A DNA stretch of 64,000 nucleotides from Microbacterium sp. oral taxon 186 str. F0373 (GTDB lineage Bacteria > Actinomycetota > Actinomycetes > Actinomycetales > Microbacteriaceae): contig NZ_KE150457.1 of assembly GCF_000411455.1 (NCBI RefSeq), positions 386,962-450,961 on the forward strand. Reading direction: 5' to 3'. The notes under the pieces were generated by a model that was not told where the DNA came from, did no database searches, and saw nothing but the letters and a program-made list of their open reading frames with translations. Positions 38,767 through 47,981 of this stretch are shown one piece after another. Positions within the stretch are counted from its first letter, which is position 1; every line of letters starts with the position of its first letter. A program made the translations under genes and the position numbers.

Positions 38767-40752
38767 ATGCCGCACTCCGCTGAACCGCGAGCGCCGCGCC
38801 CCGCGCGCCGGACGATCGCCTGGATCACCGCCGCCACGCTGTGCGCGACGGCCTTCGCGGGAGTCGTCGCGACTCCCGCCCTCGCCGACACACCGACCAC
38901 GCTGACCGGCGTGATCCTCGGCGTCGGCGCCGACGAAACCCAGCGCATCGTGAGCTGGTACTCCTCCGCCGACACCGCTCAGGTCGTTCAGGTCGCCCCC
39001 ACTGCCTCGCTCGTGGGCGACGCCTTCCCGGCATCGGCCGTCACCTTCGCCGCCGCCGGCACCGCCAACATCTCCACCAGCGGCGGCTTCAACCGTCACG
39101 CCACGATCACGGGCCTGCAGGAGAACACGCAGTACTCCTACCGCGTCGGATCCGACGGCGCCTGGTCGAGCACGACGACGTTCCAGACGCGCTCCTTCGA
39201 CGGTGACTTCGACTTCCTCTTCTACGGCGACCCGCAGATCGGCTCGTCGGGCGACGTCGCGAAGGACACCGCCGGCTGGGTGGACACCGTCAACGTCTCG
39301 CTGCAGTCCACCCCGAATGCCGAGCTGCTCGTGTCGGGCGGCGACCAGGTCGACAAGGCCAACACCGAGGCGCAGTGGGACGGCTTCCTCGCCCCCGCAC
39401 AGCTGCGCAACTACCCCTGGGTCGCCACGATCGGCAACCACGACGTGGGCGGCAAGGCGTACGAGCAGCACTTCTACACGCCGAACACCGACCGCTCGGG
39501 TCAGTACTACGTCAACGGCGACCCGAGCTCCAACTCGTCGGGCGGCGACTACTGGTTCATCCACAAGGACGTGCTGTTCATCGACCTCAACTCGAACAGC
39601 TACAAGACCTCGTCCGGCGGTGGCGGCGACGCGGCGCACATCCAGTACGTGACCGACGTCATCAACGCCCACGGCGCACAGGCCAAGTACACCGTGCTCG
39701 TCTATCACCACGCCATCTACTCCCCCGCCGACCACGCGCAGGACACCGACAACAAGGCGCGCCGCGTCGACTTCCCGACCACCTTCTCGAAGCTCGGCGT
39801 CGACCTCGTCCTCCAGGGCCACGACCACAGCTACTCACGTTCGTACGAGATCAAGAACGGGCAGAAGGCGAGCGCCGACGAGAAGCCCGGCCAGAACGAG
39901 GTGTTCGAGGGCCCGGGCGGTGTCGTCTACGTCACGGCGAACTCAGCATCCGGCTCGAAGTACTACGACCTCACCGCCCCCGTCGCCGGGGACAAGACGC
40001 AAGACGAGGGAAACGGCGCCGACCCGCTGAACCCGTCGAACTACTGGTACAACTCGGTGCAGAACCAGGAGCACGTGCGCACGTTCGTGAAGGTGCAGGT
40101 GCAGAAGGACGCCCTCGTCGTGCAGAACGTGCGCTCCGGCACGTGCGACGCACCGAACGCCGCCGTCGAGCTGCGCAAGGTCGTCTGGTGCGGTCCCGCC
40201 AACGGCACGCAGGCGGCTCTGCCGGTCGGCTCGGTGCAGGACGAGGTCACGATCCACCCCAACCACGGCGACGGGCAGGACATCCAGGTCGACGTGCCCG
40301 ACGCCGCCCCCGGCGAGTTCGGCTGGACGATCAACGGCCACAACGGCCTCGTCGACCTCGGCACGGCCACCGAGAAGAACAACACCTACTTCGAGGCGAC
40401 CGGTCAGATCAACCCGATCACGGTGACCGACACCCGCCGCGCCGTAGCCCCCTGGTCGATCGCCGCCAAGGTCGGCGACTTCACCGACGGCAGCAAGTCG
40501 TTCTCCGGAAAGTATCTCGGCTGGAGCCCGAAGGTCGTCACCGCCGGCGGCGGTGCGGTCGCGGGCGCTGCGATCGGCTCCGGCTACGACGGCGGCACCG
40601 GTCTGTCCGACTCTCGGGCGCTCGGGTCGGCGGCGCAGGGCCATGACCGCGGCGCCGCCGTGCTCGGCTCCGACCTGGACCTGAAGATCCCGGTCGAGGT
40701 CGACAAGGGCAGCTACCGCGGCACCCTCACCCTCACCGCCATCAGCAATTGA
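38767..40752 (+). CDS. Secreted metallophosphoesterase, purple-acid-phosphatase-like
   Basis: 661 residues. The signal peptide (TIAWITAATLCATAFAGVVATPALA) is followed by an N-terminal Fn3-like domain and a calcineurin-type phosphoesterase domain with all metal motifs: YGDPQIG, GGDQVD, GNHDV, VYHHAIY and GHDHSYSR. A C-terminal beta domain of about 190 residues ends the protein, with no anchor visible. It should hydrolyse phosphate esters outside the cell. It leads a small envelope cluster with a DUF916 protein and a LAXTG protein. Confidence 0.88.
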   Translation: MPHSAEPRAPRPARRTIAWITAATLCATAFAGVVATPALADTPTTLTGVILGVGADETQRIVSWYSSADTAQVVQVAPTASLVGDAFPASAVTFAAAGTANISTSGGFNRHATITGLQENTQYSYRVGSDGAWSSTTTFQTRSFDGDFDFLFYGDPQIGSSGDVAKDTAGWVDTVNVSLQSTPNAELLVSGGDQVDKANTEAQWDGFLAPAQLRNYPWVATIGNHDVGGKAYEQHFYTPNTDRSGQYYVNGDPSSNSSGGDYWFIHKDVLFIDLNSNSYKTSSGGGGDAAHIQYVTDVINAHGAQAKYTVLVYHHAIYSPADHAQDTDNKARRVDFPTTFSKLGVDLVLQGHDHSYSRSYEIKNGQKASADEKPGQNEVFEGPGGVVYVTANSASGSKYYDLTAPVAGDKTQDEGNGADPLNPSNYWYNSVQNQEHVRTFVKVQVQKDALVVQNVRSGTCDAPNAAVELRKVVWCGPANGTQAALPVGSVQDEVTIHPNHGDGQDIQVDVPDAAPGEFGWTINGHNGLVDLGTATEKNNTYFEATGQINPITVTDTRRAVAPWSIAAKVGDFTDGSKSFSGKYLGWSPKVVTAGGGAVAGAAIGSGYDGGTGLSDSRALGSAAQGHDRGAAVLGSDLDLKIPVEVDKGSYRGTLTLTAISN

Positions 40753-40792
40753 GCGCCATCGACAACTGAACAGCTCTCCCCGCGGCCCGGGG

Positions 40793-40817
40793 CGCACCGA
40801 CCAGCCCGGTCGGTGCG
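40793..40817 (+). terminator. 10-bp hairpin after the metallophosphoesterase
   Basis: CGCACCGACC (40793-40802) pairs with GGTCGGTGCG (40808-40817) around AGCCC. It lies 41 bases past the stop codon and may limit read-through into the DUF916 gene. Confidence 0.6.
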
Positions 40818-40873
40818 TCCCGGGACGCACCCCTTTCGCGCCTCACCCGTCTCCCGTCCTCCGAAGGAATCCG

Positions 40874-42037
40874 ATGCTCCGTTCGATCCGACTCCGTCGC
40901 GGCTCCGCGCTGACCGCCGTGGCCCTCGCCGCGGTGGCGCTGCTGTGGCCCCTCGCGCTTCCCGCGGCATCCGCCCGCGCCGCCGCCGACGACGCCGGAA
41001 GCGCGGACGACGTGACGTGGTCGGTGCGCACGGAGTCGAACGGATTCGGCGCGGAGCGCACGTCCTACACGTATGCGGTGGACCCGGGTCAGAGCGTCAG
41101 CGATGCCCTCGTGATCGCCAACCACGGCGCCGCCGCGCTGCAGCTGGCGGTGTACGCCGCCGACGGCTACACCGGAGCGGGCGGGCAGCTCGACCTGCTG
41201 ACGCCCGCGGAGAGCTCCACCGGCATCGGCGCCTGGACGCACGCGGCGGCGGCCACCGTCACCGTCGCGCCGAACGAGTCCACGACGGTGCCCTTCGTGG
41301 TGTCCGTTCCCACGACGGCGACCCCCGGCGACTACGTCGGGGGCATCGTGACCTCGCTGGGATCCTCGGCGGACCAGGGCATTTCGGTCGACCGCCGGCT
41401 CGGCATCCGCATCGGTCTGCGCGTCTCTGGTGCGCTCGCACCCTCGCTCGCGATCGAGAACCCCCAGGTGGTGTGGGGCGGCACGTGGGCGCTCGGCACG
41501 GGCGCCGCGACGCTCAGCTACACGCTGCACAACACCGGCAACACGACGATGGGCGCTCAGCAGAGCGCGACGATCGCAGGGCCGTTCGGCTGGTTCCCCG
41601 TGGATGCCGGGGACGTCGCCCCCGAGGTGCAGATCCTTCCCGGCGAGACGCGCGACGTGCAGATCACGGTGCCCGCTGTCGCCGGTATGCTCGCTCTGCT
41701 CGGCTCGGCGACGGTGACCCCCATCGTGGTGGACGCGTCGGGTTCGACCACGGGGCTCGCTCCGGTCACGACGCAGGCGGTGGGTCCGGCCGTGCCGTGG
41801 CTGCTGCTGATCATCGGACTGATCGCGATCGCGCTCGTCGCGGCCGCGCTGTGGTGGCGACGCCGCGCCGGCGCGACACGTCGCCGCAACGAGGATGAGC
41901 GGGTCGCCCGCGCCGTCGCCGACGCCCTCGCGAGCGCCCAGCCGGCCCCCGCACCCGACGACACGGCCGGCGACGTGGTCGTCGGCGCGACGCCGAGCAC
42001 GACCACGCTGCGCACGGTCTCCGACGAGCGCGCCTGA
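40874..42037 (+). CDS. DUF916/WxL-binding-like surface protein with C-terminal membrane anchor
   Basis: 387 residues. A signal peptide (ending near ASARA) is followed by an immunoglobulin-like DUF916 domain (TYAVDPGQSVSDALVIANHG, TPGDYVGGIVTSL), a second beta domain (LSYTLHNTGNTTMG), one membrane segment (AVPWLLLIIGLIAIALVAAALWW) and an Arg-rich cytoplasmic tail with a long acidic/Ala-rich end. Low-GC relatives bind WxL surface proteins; the partner here is unknown. It follows the metallophosphoesterase by 121 bases and is convergent with the LAXTG protein. Confidence 0.75.
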   Translation: MLRSIRLRRGSALTAVALAAVALLWPLALPAASARAAADDAGSADDVTWSVRTESNGFGAERTSYTYAVDPGQSVSDALVIANHGAAALQLAVYAADGYTGAGGQLDLLTPAESSTGIGAWTHAAAATVTVAPNESTTVPFVVSVPTTATPGDYVGGIVTSLGSSADQGISVDRRLGIRIGLRVSGALAPSLAIENPQVVWGGTWALGTGAATLSYTLHNTGNTTMGAQQSATIAGPFGWFPVDAGDVAPEVQILPGETRDVQITVPAVAGMLALLGSATVTPIVVDASGSTTGLAPVTTQAVGPAVPWLLLIIGLIAIALVAAALWWRRRAGATRRRNEDERVARAVADALASAQPAPAPDDTAGDVVVGATPSTTTLRTVSDERA

Positions 42038-42060
42038 GGCGGGAGCGCGTCGTACGCGCT

Positions 42061-42420
42061 TCACTCGCGCGCGGTGCGGCGGCGAAGAAGAGCGCCGCCG
42101 CCGATCAGCGCGGCAGCGGCGGCGGCGAACACGAGCGCTCCGGCGAGCTGGTCGCCCGTCGGCGCGAGCCGACCATCGGGCGCACGCCCGTCGACGGCAC
42201 CGTCGTCCGGGCCGCCCGCCACGGTGGAGGGGGTGGGAGCAGGCGTCGCGGGCCCGCGCTGATGCGGCGGAACGACGACGGCGATCACCATCTGCGCGTT
42301 CGACGGCGACGTGCTCGACGAGTCGTCGTCCGTCGCGCACGCGATGTCGATAGGGCCGAGGGCCGCGGCGACGACGAGGCACGCACCGACGACGACGCGT
42401 GCGATCATCCTCGTTCGCAT
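42061..42420 (-). CDS. Small LAXTG-anchored cell-wall protein
   Basis: 119 residues. The signal peptide (MIARVVVGACLVVAAALGP...) is followed by an acidic/Ser stretch, a Pro/Thr-rich linker, and a sorting signal: LAPTG, then a hydrophobic span of about 20 residues, then RRRTARE. LAXTG is the form recognised by class E sortases of high-GC actinobacteria. It should be attached to peptidoglycan. No sortase gene is in the window. Its 3' end faces that of the DUF916 gene. Confidence 0.75.
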   Translation of the reverse strand: MRTRMIARVVVGACLVVAAALGPIDIACATDDDSSSTSPSNAQMVIAVVVPPHQRGPATPAPTPSTVAGGPDDGAVDGRAPDGRLAPTGDQLAGALVFAAAAAALIGGGALLRRRTARE

Positions 42421-42523
42421 GCCGGCGCTCTCCTGTCCCGCCACCCGAGCGGCGATCACGGGTGACGCTAGCCGTCGCCGGTGACGGAGGGGATGCCGCC
42501 GAGCGACCGGTCGGTGAACCCGA

Positions 42524-43534
42524 TCAGTCCTTCTTTGCGCGACTGGGCTGGACGCGCGGCGGCTCGCCCGGCATCTTGGGAAACTCGGGGGGAAATGGCA
42601 GCTCGCCCAGACCCGCTTCGAGGTCGCGCTGCCACCACTCGAGCAGCAGATCGATGCGTCCGGGGTTCTCCTGCAGTCCCTCCCAGGGGTCCCCGACCGC
42701 CGCGAGCCGCTGCGGCACGGTCCGCACGGTGAACGCGGCCGGATCCACGCCTTCGGCCAGCTCCGCCCAGGTGATGGGCGTCGCGACCGTCGCCGACGGC
42801 AGAGCGCGCGGGCTGTAGGCACCGGCCATCGTGCGATCGCGGTTGGCCTGGTTGAAGTCGACGAAGATGCGCCGACCGCGCTCCTCCTTCCACCAGTCGA
42901 CCGTCACGGCATCCGGCAACCGTCGTGCGAGCTCTCGTCCCGCCGCGATCACGGCATGGCGGACGTCGAGGAACTCGTGCGTCGGCTCGATGGGGCAGAA
43001 CACGTGGATGCCGCGACTGCCGCTGGTCTTCAGCCACGGTTCGAGCCCGGCCTCGCGCAACACGTCGCGCAGCACCGGAGCGACGGCGGCGGCATCCGCG
43101 AAATCGGTGCCGGGCTGTGGGTCGAGGTCGATGCGCAGTTCGACGGGATTGTCGGTGTCGGCGGCGAGCGAGGCCCACGGGTGGAACACGACGGTGTTCA
43201 TCTGCACTGCCCAGACGATGGCCGCGGCCTCGTCGAGCACCACCTGAGGGTGACGGCGCCCGCTGTTGTAGGTGCACATCACCTCGTGGACGTAGTCGGG
43301 GGCACCGCGTGGCGGGTTCTTGGAGAAGAAGCGCTCGCCGTCGACGGTGTCGGGGAAGCGCTCGAGCGAGACGGGGCGGTGGCCGTTGGCCCGCAGGAAC
43401 GGCTCGGCCACGGCGATCACGTACTCGGCGAGCTCCTGCTTCGTGATGCCGAGCTCCGGCCAGATCACGCGGTGCGGGCTGGAGAGTGAGACGTCCCGCC
43501 CGGCGACGTCGAGGGTGATGCGCTCCGAGGCCAT
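42524..43534 (-). CDS. ligD: LigD-type DNA polymerase domain protein (stand-alone)
   Basis: 336 residues, matching the isolated archaeo-eukaryotic primase-type polymerase domain of LigD. Motifs: KQELAEYVIAVAEPFLR, ERFFSKNPP, the catalytic LRIDLDPQPG (DxD), TSGSRGIHVF with the His, and FVDFNQANRDRTMAGAYSPR. There are no ligase or 3'-phosphoesterase domains. It extends primers during end joining, normally with Ku. The LigC-like ligase at 32749 may supply sealing. Confidence 0.9.
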   Translation of the reverse strand: MASERITLDVAGRDVSLSSPHRVIWPELGITKQELAEYVIAVAEPFLRANGHRPVSLERFPDTVDGERFFSKNPPRGAPDYVHEVMCTYNSGRRHPQVVLDEAAAIVWAVQMNTVVFHPWASLAADTDNPVELRIDLDPQPGTDFADAAAVAPVLRDVLREAGLEPWLKTSGSRGIHVFCPIEPTHEFLDVRHAVIAAGRELARRLPDAVTVDWWKEERGRRIFVDFNQANRDRTMAGAYSPRALPSATVATPITWAELAEGVDPAAFTVRTVPQRLAAVGDPWEGLQENPGRIDLLLEWWQRDLEAGLGELPFPPEFPKMPGEPPRVQPSRAKKD

Positions 43535-43600
43535 GCCCCGACCCTACGGGCCGGGCGCCGGTCGCGACAGGGGGCGGTCCCGCGCTCGCGCGGGTCACCA

Positions 43601-43675
43601 CAGATTCGGTGGCCGGCAACGGATGCGGACCGGATGCCGCGCGGCATCCGAATCCGCTGCATTCATCCGAATCTG
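43601..43675. repeat. 75-bp double palindrome, copy C
   Basis: Outer arms CAGATTCGG (43601) and CCGAATCTG (43667) are perfect. Inner arms around GGATGCCG and CGGCATCC are shared with copies A and B, with a 5-base insertion in the left inner arm. It sits between ligD and the sseB-like gene, about 27 kb from copies A and B. Confidence 0.85.
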
Positions 43676-43719
43676 CGGGGCCTGCGGCGCGTGTCCGTCC
43701 GCGAGTATCAGTCCGCGCG

Positions 43720-44730
43720 TCAGCCGGCGAGCGCCATGACACCGGCCAGCGCGTCGCGGTCGAGCTCGATCCACGGGCCGCCCGGGTCGACGACGACGCC
43801 GGTGAGGCCGGGCTCGGATGCCAGGGCGCGGCCGAGCTGCTCGGGCTGCACCGGCAGGGGGCTGTCGCCGCGGCCGAGAGCCACGACCTCCAGCGGGTGC
43901 GAGAACACCTCCATGCGGCGCTGACCGTCGGGGGTGCGCGCCTCGGCGAGGCCCATGCGCCCCTCGGCGTCGCTGTTGCCGGCCACCCAGACGGGAAGGC
44001 GCGAGAGGGCGTCGGCGACGCGTGCGGCCGTGCTCTCATCGCGCGGCGCCGACAGCAGCGTCTTGATCTCGAACGTGGGCTCGCTCTCCTCGACGGCGCG
44101 GGCGATGAGCTCCTTGGGCAGGATGACGCGGGCGCCGGCGGTGGCGTGGTCGAGGTAGATGCCGTCGTATCCCCCGGCCACCGCGTTGCGCAGCACCTCG
44201 ATGGCGGGCTGCCCGATGACCGAGGTGGCCGCCCCGCCTTCGGAGTCGACGCTGGCCTGCAGTGCGGCGCCGCCGCTGAAGGCGAGGAGGAAGCGCTTTC
44301 CCTCCACGGAGGCGATCGCGAGGTTGATCTGCTGGCCCGCAGCGATCAGCGCCTGGACGTCGCCCTGCGCCCGCAGGAACAGCTGCCCCTGCAGCGCCTG
44401 GCGCATCACGTTCATGATCTCTGTGTTCTGCGGCTCCGCCGACAGGCCCGCCAAGGCGCCGTGCAGCAGCGCGTTGTCGACCAGACCGGGCACGATCTCG
44501 CGCGGAGCCGGTGCGGTCGCCGCGGGGCGCGTCGGCGCTGCGGGCGCCGGAGCCGTCGGGTCGGCGCCGAAGGTGGAGACCGAGATGCCGACCTGCGGCA
44601 CCGCCTCGGCCGCAACGGATGCCGCGTCGGCGGATTCGTCCGTTTCCACAACGGTGTCGACGGACTCGACCTCGGATGCCGGGGCGCCGTCGCCCTTGTC
44701 GGAACGGTCGCGACGCGAGAAGAGTGCCAT
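43720..44730 (-). CDS. SseB-family protein
   Basis: 336 residues from ATG 44730. An acidic/Ala/Pro-rich low-complexity region covers the first 75 residues. The SseB N-terminal domain follows (NALLHGALAGL, GQLFLRAQGDVQALIAAGQQ, KRFLLAFSGGAALQA), and a second similar module covers the C-terminal half. SseB domains in actinobacteria are of unknown role. Convergent or operon partners are lacking; it lies between ligD and pcrA on the same strand. Confidence 0.75.
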   Translation of the reverse strand: MALFSRRDRSDKGDGAPASEVESVDTVVETDESADAASVAAEAVPQVGISVSTFGADPTAPAPAAPTRPAATAPAPREIVPGLVDNALLHGALAGLSAEPQNTEIMNVMRQALQGQLFLRAQGDVQALIAAGQQINLAIASVEGKRFLLAFSGGAALQASVDSEGGAATSVIGQPAIEVLRNAVAGGYDGIYLDHATAGARVILPKELIARAVEESEPTFEIKTLLSAPRDESTAARVADALSRLPVWVAGNSDAEGRMGLAEARTPDGQRRMEVFSHPLEVVALGRGDSPLPVQPEQLGRALASEPGLTGVVVDPGGPWIELDRDALAGVMALAG

Positions 44731-44858
44731 GGGTCCGAGCCTAGCTGGGACCGCCACCGGCCCGCGGCGGGGCGGCATCCGCCTCGCGCGCTCCCTTCCG
44801 TCTCGCGCTACCGAAACACGCATCGCGCGTGCCGGATTCGACAGCGCGAACCGCCGGA

Positions 44859-47282
44859 CTACAGCTTCTCGATCGGGGCGATCTTGATGAGCAGCTTCTT
44901 CTGCCCGGCGCGGTCGAAGCGAACGTGGGCCACGCGCTTGGCGCCTTCGCCCGTCACCTGATCGACACGCCCCTCTCCGAAGTCCTCGTGGCGGATGCGA
45001 TCGCCGGGCACCAGCTCCATGTCGCCGTTGTCGCGTACCTTCGCGGGAATGCGGTTGGCGAACTTCGCGAGGTCGCCCGCGGGCTTTTCCCGTCGCGGCA
45101 ACGGAACGAGGTCGTCGCCGTAACGCGAGCCGCCCGATGCGCCCGCACCGCCGAACCCGCCCGGTCTGCGCCCGTTCAGTGCCCGAGATCCTCCCTGACC
45201 TCGCGCGTTGATGTCTCCCGGCGACTGGCGCCAGTCGATGAGCTCGTGGGGGATCTCCTGCAGGAAGCGTGAGGGCATCGCGACCGAGACCTCACCGAAC
45301 TGGGCGCGGGTCATGGCGAGCGAGAGGTGCAGGCGCTTGCGGGCGCGCGTGAGCGCGACGTAGAACAGGCGGCGTTCCTCTTGCGGGCCGCCCGGCTCCC
45401 CCGCGGAGATGCGATGCGGAATGAGGTCCTCTTCGACACCGGTGACGAACACGGCGTCGTACTCGAGGCCCTTCGCGGTGTGCATCGTCATCAGCGATAC
45501 CGAGCCCGAGGCGTCGGCGAGGTCATCGGCATCCGAGACGAGGGCCACCTCCGTGAGGAAGTCGAGGATCGTGCCGTCGGGGTTGTTGCGGGCGAACTCG
45601 CGGGTGACGGCCACGAGCTCGTCGAGGTTCTCGACGCGCGCCTCGTCCTGCGGGTCTTTCGACATGCGCAGGGCGTCGAGATAGCCGCTCTTGTTGAGGA
45701 GCAGGGTGAGGCCTTCGGCGACCGAGGTCGACGGCGGTGCCTCGCCCGAGGGGGGCAGCATGATCGCCGTCGCCTCGGCGAGCACGGCGTCGAGCTGGGC
45801 GATCGCGGACTGGATCTTGGGGCCGACGCCCAGCGCGGAGGCGTTGGCCAGGGCGTCGCGGAAGGTGATGTCCTGTTCGGCCGCGTACCGCGCGATGGAG
45901 GTCTCGGTGACGTCGCCGATGCCGCGGCGCGGTCTGTTGAGGATGCGGCGCACGCTCAACTCATCCGCGGGGTTGGCGACCGCGATGAGGTAGGCCATCG
46001 CGTCTTTGATCTCGGCGCGGTCGTAGAACTTGGTGCCGCCCATGATCTTGTAGGGAACGGCGGCACGGATGAAGATCTCTTCCAGCGCACGGGACTGCGA
46101 ATTGGTGCGGTAGAACACGGCCATCTCGCCGTAGGGCAGACCGGCGCGGTGCAGCGCCTCGACCTCGTCGGCGACGAACTGGGCCTCGTCGTGCTGCGAG
46201 TACCCGGTGAAACCGACGATCTTGTCTCCGGCGCCGACATCGGTCCAGAGCTTCTTGTCCTTGCGGTCGAAGTTGTTGCTGATGACGGCGTTGGCCGCGG
46301 TCAGGATGTTCTGCGTCGAGCGGTAGTTCTGCTCGAGCAGTACGACCTTGGCGCCCGGGTAGTCGCGCTCGAACTCGGTGATGTTGCGGATGTCGGCGCC
46401 GCGGAAGGCGTAGATCGACTGGTCGGAGTCGCCGACGACGGTCAGCGACGCCCCGTCGGTCTCGTCGAGCAACGCGCCGACGTCTTCGATGGGCCGGGTG
46501 AGCTCGTGGATGAGCGCGTACTGGGCGTGGTTGGTGTCCTGGTACTCGTCGACGAGGATGTGCCGGAAACGTCGGCGGTAGGTGTCGGCGACGTGCGGGA
46601 ACGCACGGAACAGATACACGGTCTGGGCGATGAGGTCGTCGAAGTCGAACGCGTTCGCGCGCTGCAGCGAACGCTGATAGTCGGCGAAGATCTCCGCGAA
46701 CAGGCGCTCGGCGGGGTCGCTCATGTTGGCCGTGCGCGCGAACGACTCGGCATCCGCGAGCTCGTTCTTGAGCTTCGAGATGCGCCCCTGCACGGATGCC
46801 GGGGTCAACCCGAACGCGTCGGCCTCGTACTGCTTGACGAGTCGCTTGATGAGCGCGCGCGAGTCGCCGGAGTCGTAGATCGTGAAGCTCTTGGTGAAGC
46901 CGAACTGGTCGGCCTCACGGCGGAGGATGCGCACGCACGCCGAGTGGAACGTGGAGATCCACATGCCCTGGGCGGTGTCGCCGATGAGCTGCTGCACGCG
47001 CTCGCGCATCTCGCCGGCCGCTTTGTTGGTGAAGGTGATGGCGAGGATCTGGCTCGGCCAGGCCTCACGTCCCCGCAGCAGCGACGCGATGCGGCGCGTG
47101 AGCACGCTCGTCTTTCCCGAGCCCGCGCCGGCCACGATGAGCAGCGCCTGTCCGCGATAGGTGACGGCTTCGCGCTGCTGCGGGTTGAGGCCCGCCAGGA
47201 GATCCTCGTCGACCCGGCCTCCCGCACCGCGCGCGGCGTCCGTGGGCATGCCGACGATGACGGGTTTGATCGGGTCGCTCAT
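44859..47282 (-). CDS. pcrA: ATP-dependent DNA helicase PcrA/UvrD
   Basis: 807 residues. Superfamily 1 motifs are complete: Q-motif GLNPQQREAV, Walker A AGAGSGKTSVL, ITFTNKAAGEM, Walker B ILVDEYQDTNHAQY, VVGDSDQSIYAFRGAD, LEQNYRST, and VSLMTMHTAKGLEYDAVF. The C-terminal end has a Tudor-like tail (GDRIRHEDFGEGRVDQVTGEG) typical of PcrA that binds RNA polymerase. It unwinds DNA in excision repair and replication-fork maintenance. Confidence 0.96.
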   Translation of the reverse strand: MSDPIKPVIVGMPTDAARGAGGRVDEDLLAGLNPQQREAVTYRGQALLIVAGAGSGKTSVLTRRIASLLRGREAWPSQILAITFTNKAAGEMRERVQQLIGDTAQGMWISTFHSACVRILRREADQFGFTKSFTIYDSGDSRALIKRLVKQYEADAFGLTPASVQGRISKLKNELADAESFARTANMSDPAERLFAEIFADYQRSLQRANAFDFDDLIAQTVYLFRAFPHVADTYRRRFRHILVDEYQDTNHAQYALIHELTRPIEDVGALLDETDGASLTVVGDSDQSIYAFRGADIRNITEFERDYPGAKVVLLEQNYRSTQNILTAANAVISNNFDRKDKKLWTDVGAGDKIVGFTGYSQHDEAQFVADEVEALHRAGLPYGEMAVFYRTNSQSRALEEIFIRAAVPYKIMGGTKFYDRAEIKDAMAYLIAVANPADELSVRRILNRPRRGIGDVTETSIARYAAEQDITFRDALANASALGVGPKIQSAIAQLDAVLAEATAIMLPPSGEAPPSTSVAEGLTLLLNKSGYLDALRMSKDPQDEARVENLDELVAVTREFARNNPDGTILDFLTEVALVSDADDLADASGSVSLMTMHTAKGLEYDAVFVTGVEEDLIPHRISAGEPGGPQEERRLFYVALTRARKRLHLSLAMTRAQFGEVSVAMPSRFLQEIPHELIDWRQSPGDINARGQGGSRALNGRRPGGFGGAGASGGSRYGDDLVPLPRREKPAGDLAKFANRIPAKVRDNGDMELVPGDRIRHEDFGEGRVDQVTGEGAKRVAHVRFDRAGQKKLLIKIAPIEKL

Positions 47283-47379
47283 AACCCGTCAAGTCTAGGT
47301 CGCGGCTCTGACACCGCCGACGGGATGCCGCGGCGACCTGACGTCGCGCGTAGCCCCGCGCGGCCGGGAGAATGGACGC

Positions 47380-47778
47380 ATGCGCACGATCCTCAACATC
47401 GTCTGGATCATCTTCGCCGGGTTCTGGCTGTTCGTCGGCTACGTGGTCGCAGGTGTCGTGCTGTGCATCCCGATCATCACGATTCCGTGGGCGATCGCCT
47501 CGTTCCGCACCGCCGGCTACGTCATCTGGCCGTTCGGGCGCACGATCGTGCCGAAGCCGACGGCGGGCGTGGGCTCGTTCCTCGGCAACGTCGTCTGGGT
47601 GATCCTGGCGGGCTGGTGGCTCGCGCTCGGGCACCTCGTCAGCGGCATCGCGCTGTGCATCACGATCATCGGCATCCCGATGGCGATCGCCGACTTCAAG
47701 ATGATCCCCATCTCTCTCATGCCACTCGGCAAGGACATCGTCTCCACGCGCCAGGGCGCGTTCGACCGGACGCTGTGA
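47380..47778 (+). CDS. YccF-domain membrane protein
   Basis: 132 residues containing two YccF repeats, each with two hydrophobic segments: LNIVWIIFAGFWLFVGYVVAGVVLCIPIITIPWA and VVWVILAGWWLALGHLVSGIALCITIIGIPMA. The WPFGR motif lies between them. Function is unknown. It is the last ordinary chromosomal gene before the tRNA-like site and the metal island. Confidence 0.88.
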   Translation: MRTILNIVWIIFAGFWLFVGYVVAGVVLCIPIITIPWAIASFRTAGYVIWPFGRTIVPKPTAGVGSFLGNVVWVILAGWWLALGHLVSGIALCITIIGIPMAIADFKMIPISLMPLGKDIVSTRQGAFDRTL

Positions 47779-47888
47779 CCCCGACGCTCGCCCGTGTCAC
47801 GCGCGGACACATACCGCAACCACAGGTCACACACCTGTCCCCGGCGGTCGGGGCGGGTTAGCGTGGGAGCGTCCCCTCACCGGGGCAT

Positions 47889-47961
47889 CGCGGCGATCCG
47901 GGCGGACCCGGGCACCGGCTCATAACCGGGTGCGTTGCGGGTTCGACTCCCCTCGCCGCGT
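47889..47961 (+). tRNA. tRNA-Met-like gene (anticodon CAT), atypical
   Basis: Seven-base acceptor arms CGCGGCG (47889-47895) and CGCCGCG (47954-47960) pair perfectly. The anticodon loop CTCATAA is flanked by CCGG/CCGG pairs, and the T-loop is TTCGACT. The D-arm (CCGG/CCGG with a 6-base loop containing GG) is shorter than usual, and the T-stem has one C-C mismatch. CCA is not encoded. It could be a divergent elongator tRNA-Met or a decayed copy. Its 3' end serves as the island attachment site. Confidence 0.5.
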
Positions 47962-47962
47962 C
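47942..47962. repeat. Left attachment repeat (21 bp)
   Basis: Starts TTCGACT and ends GCCGCGTC. It covers the T-loop to the 3' end of the tRNA-like gene and is identical to 61375-61395. This is the standard geometry of tRNA-3'-end integration by tyrosine recombinases. Confidence 0.75.
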
Positions 47963-47981
47963 TATTCTCTGAAAGCTGCAG

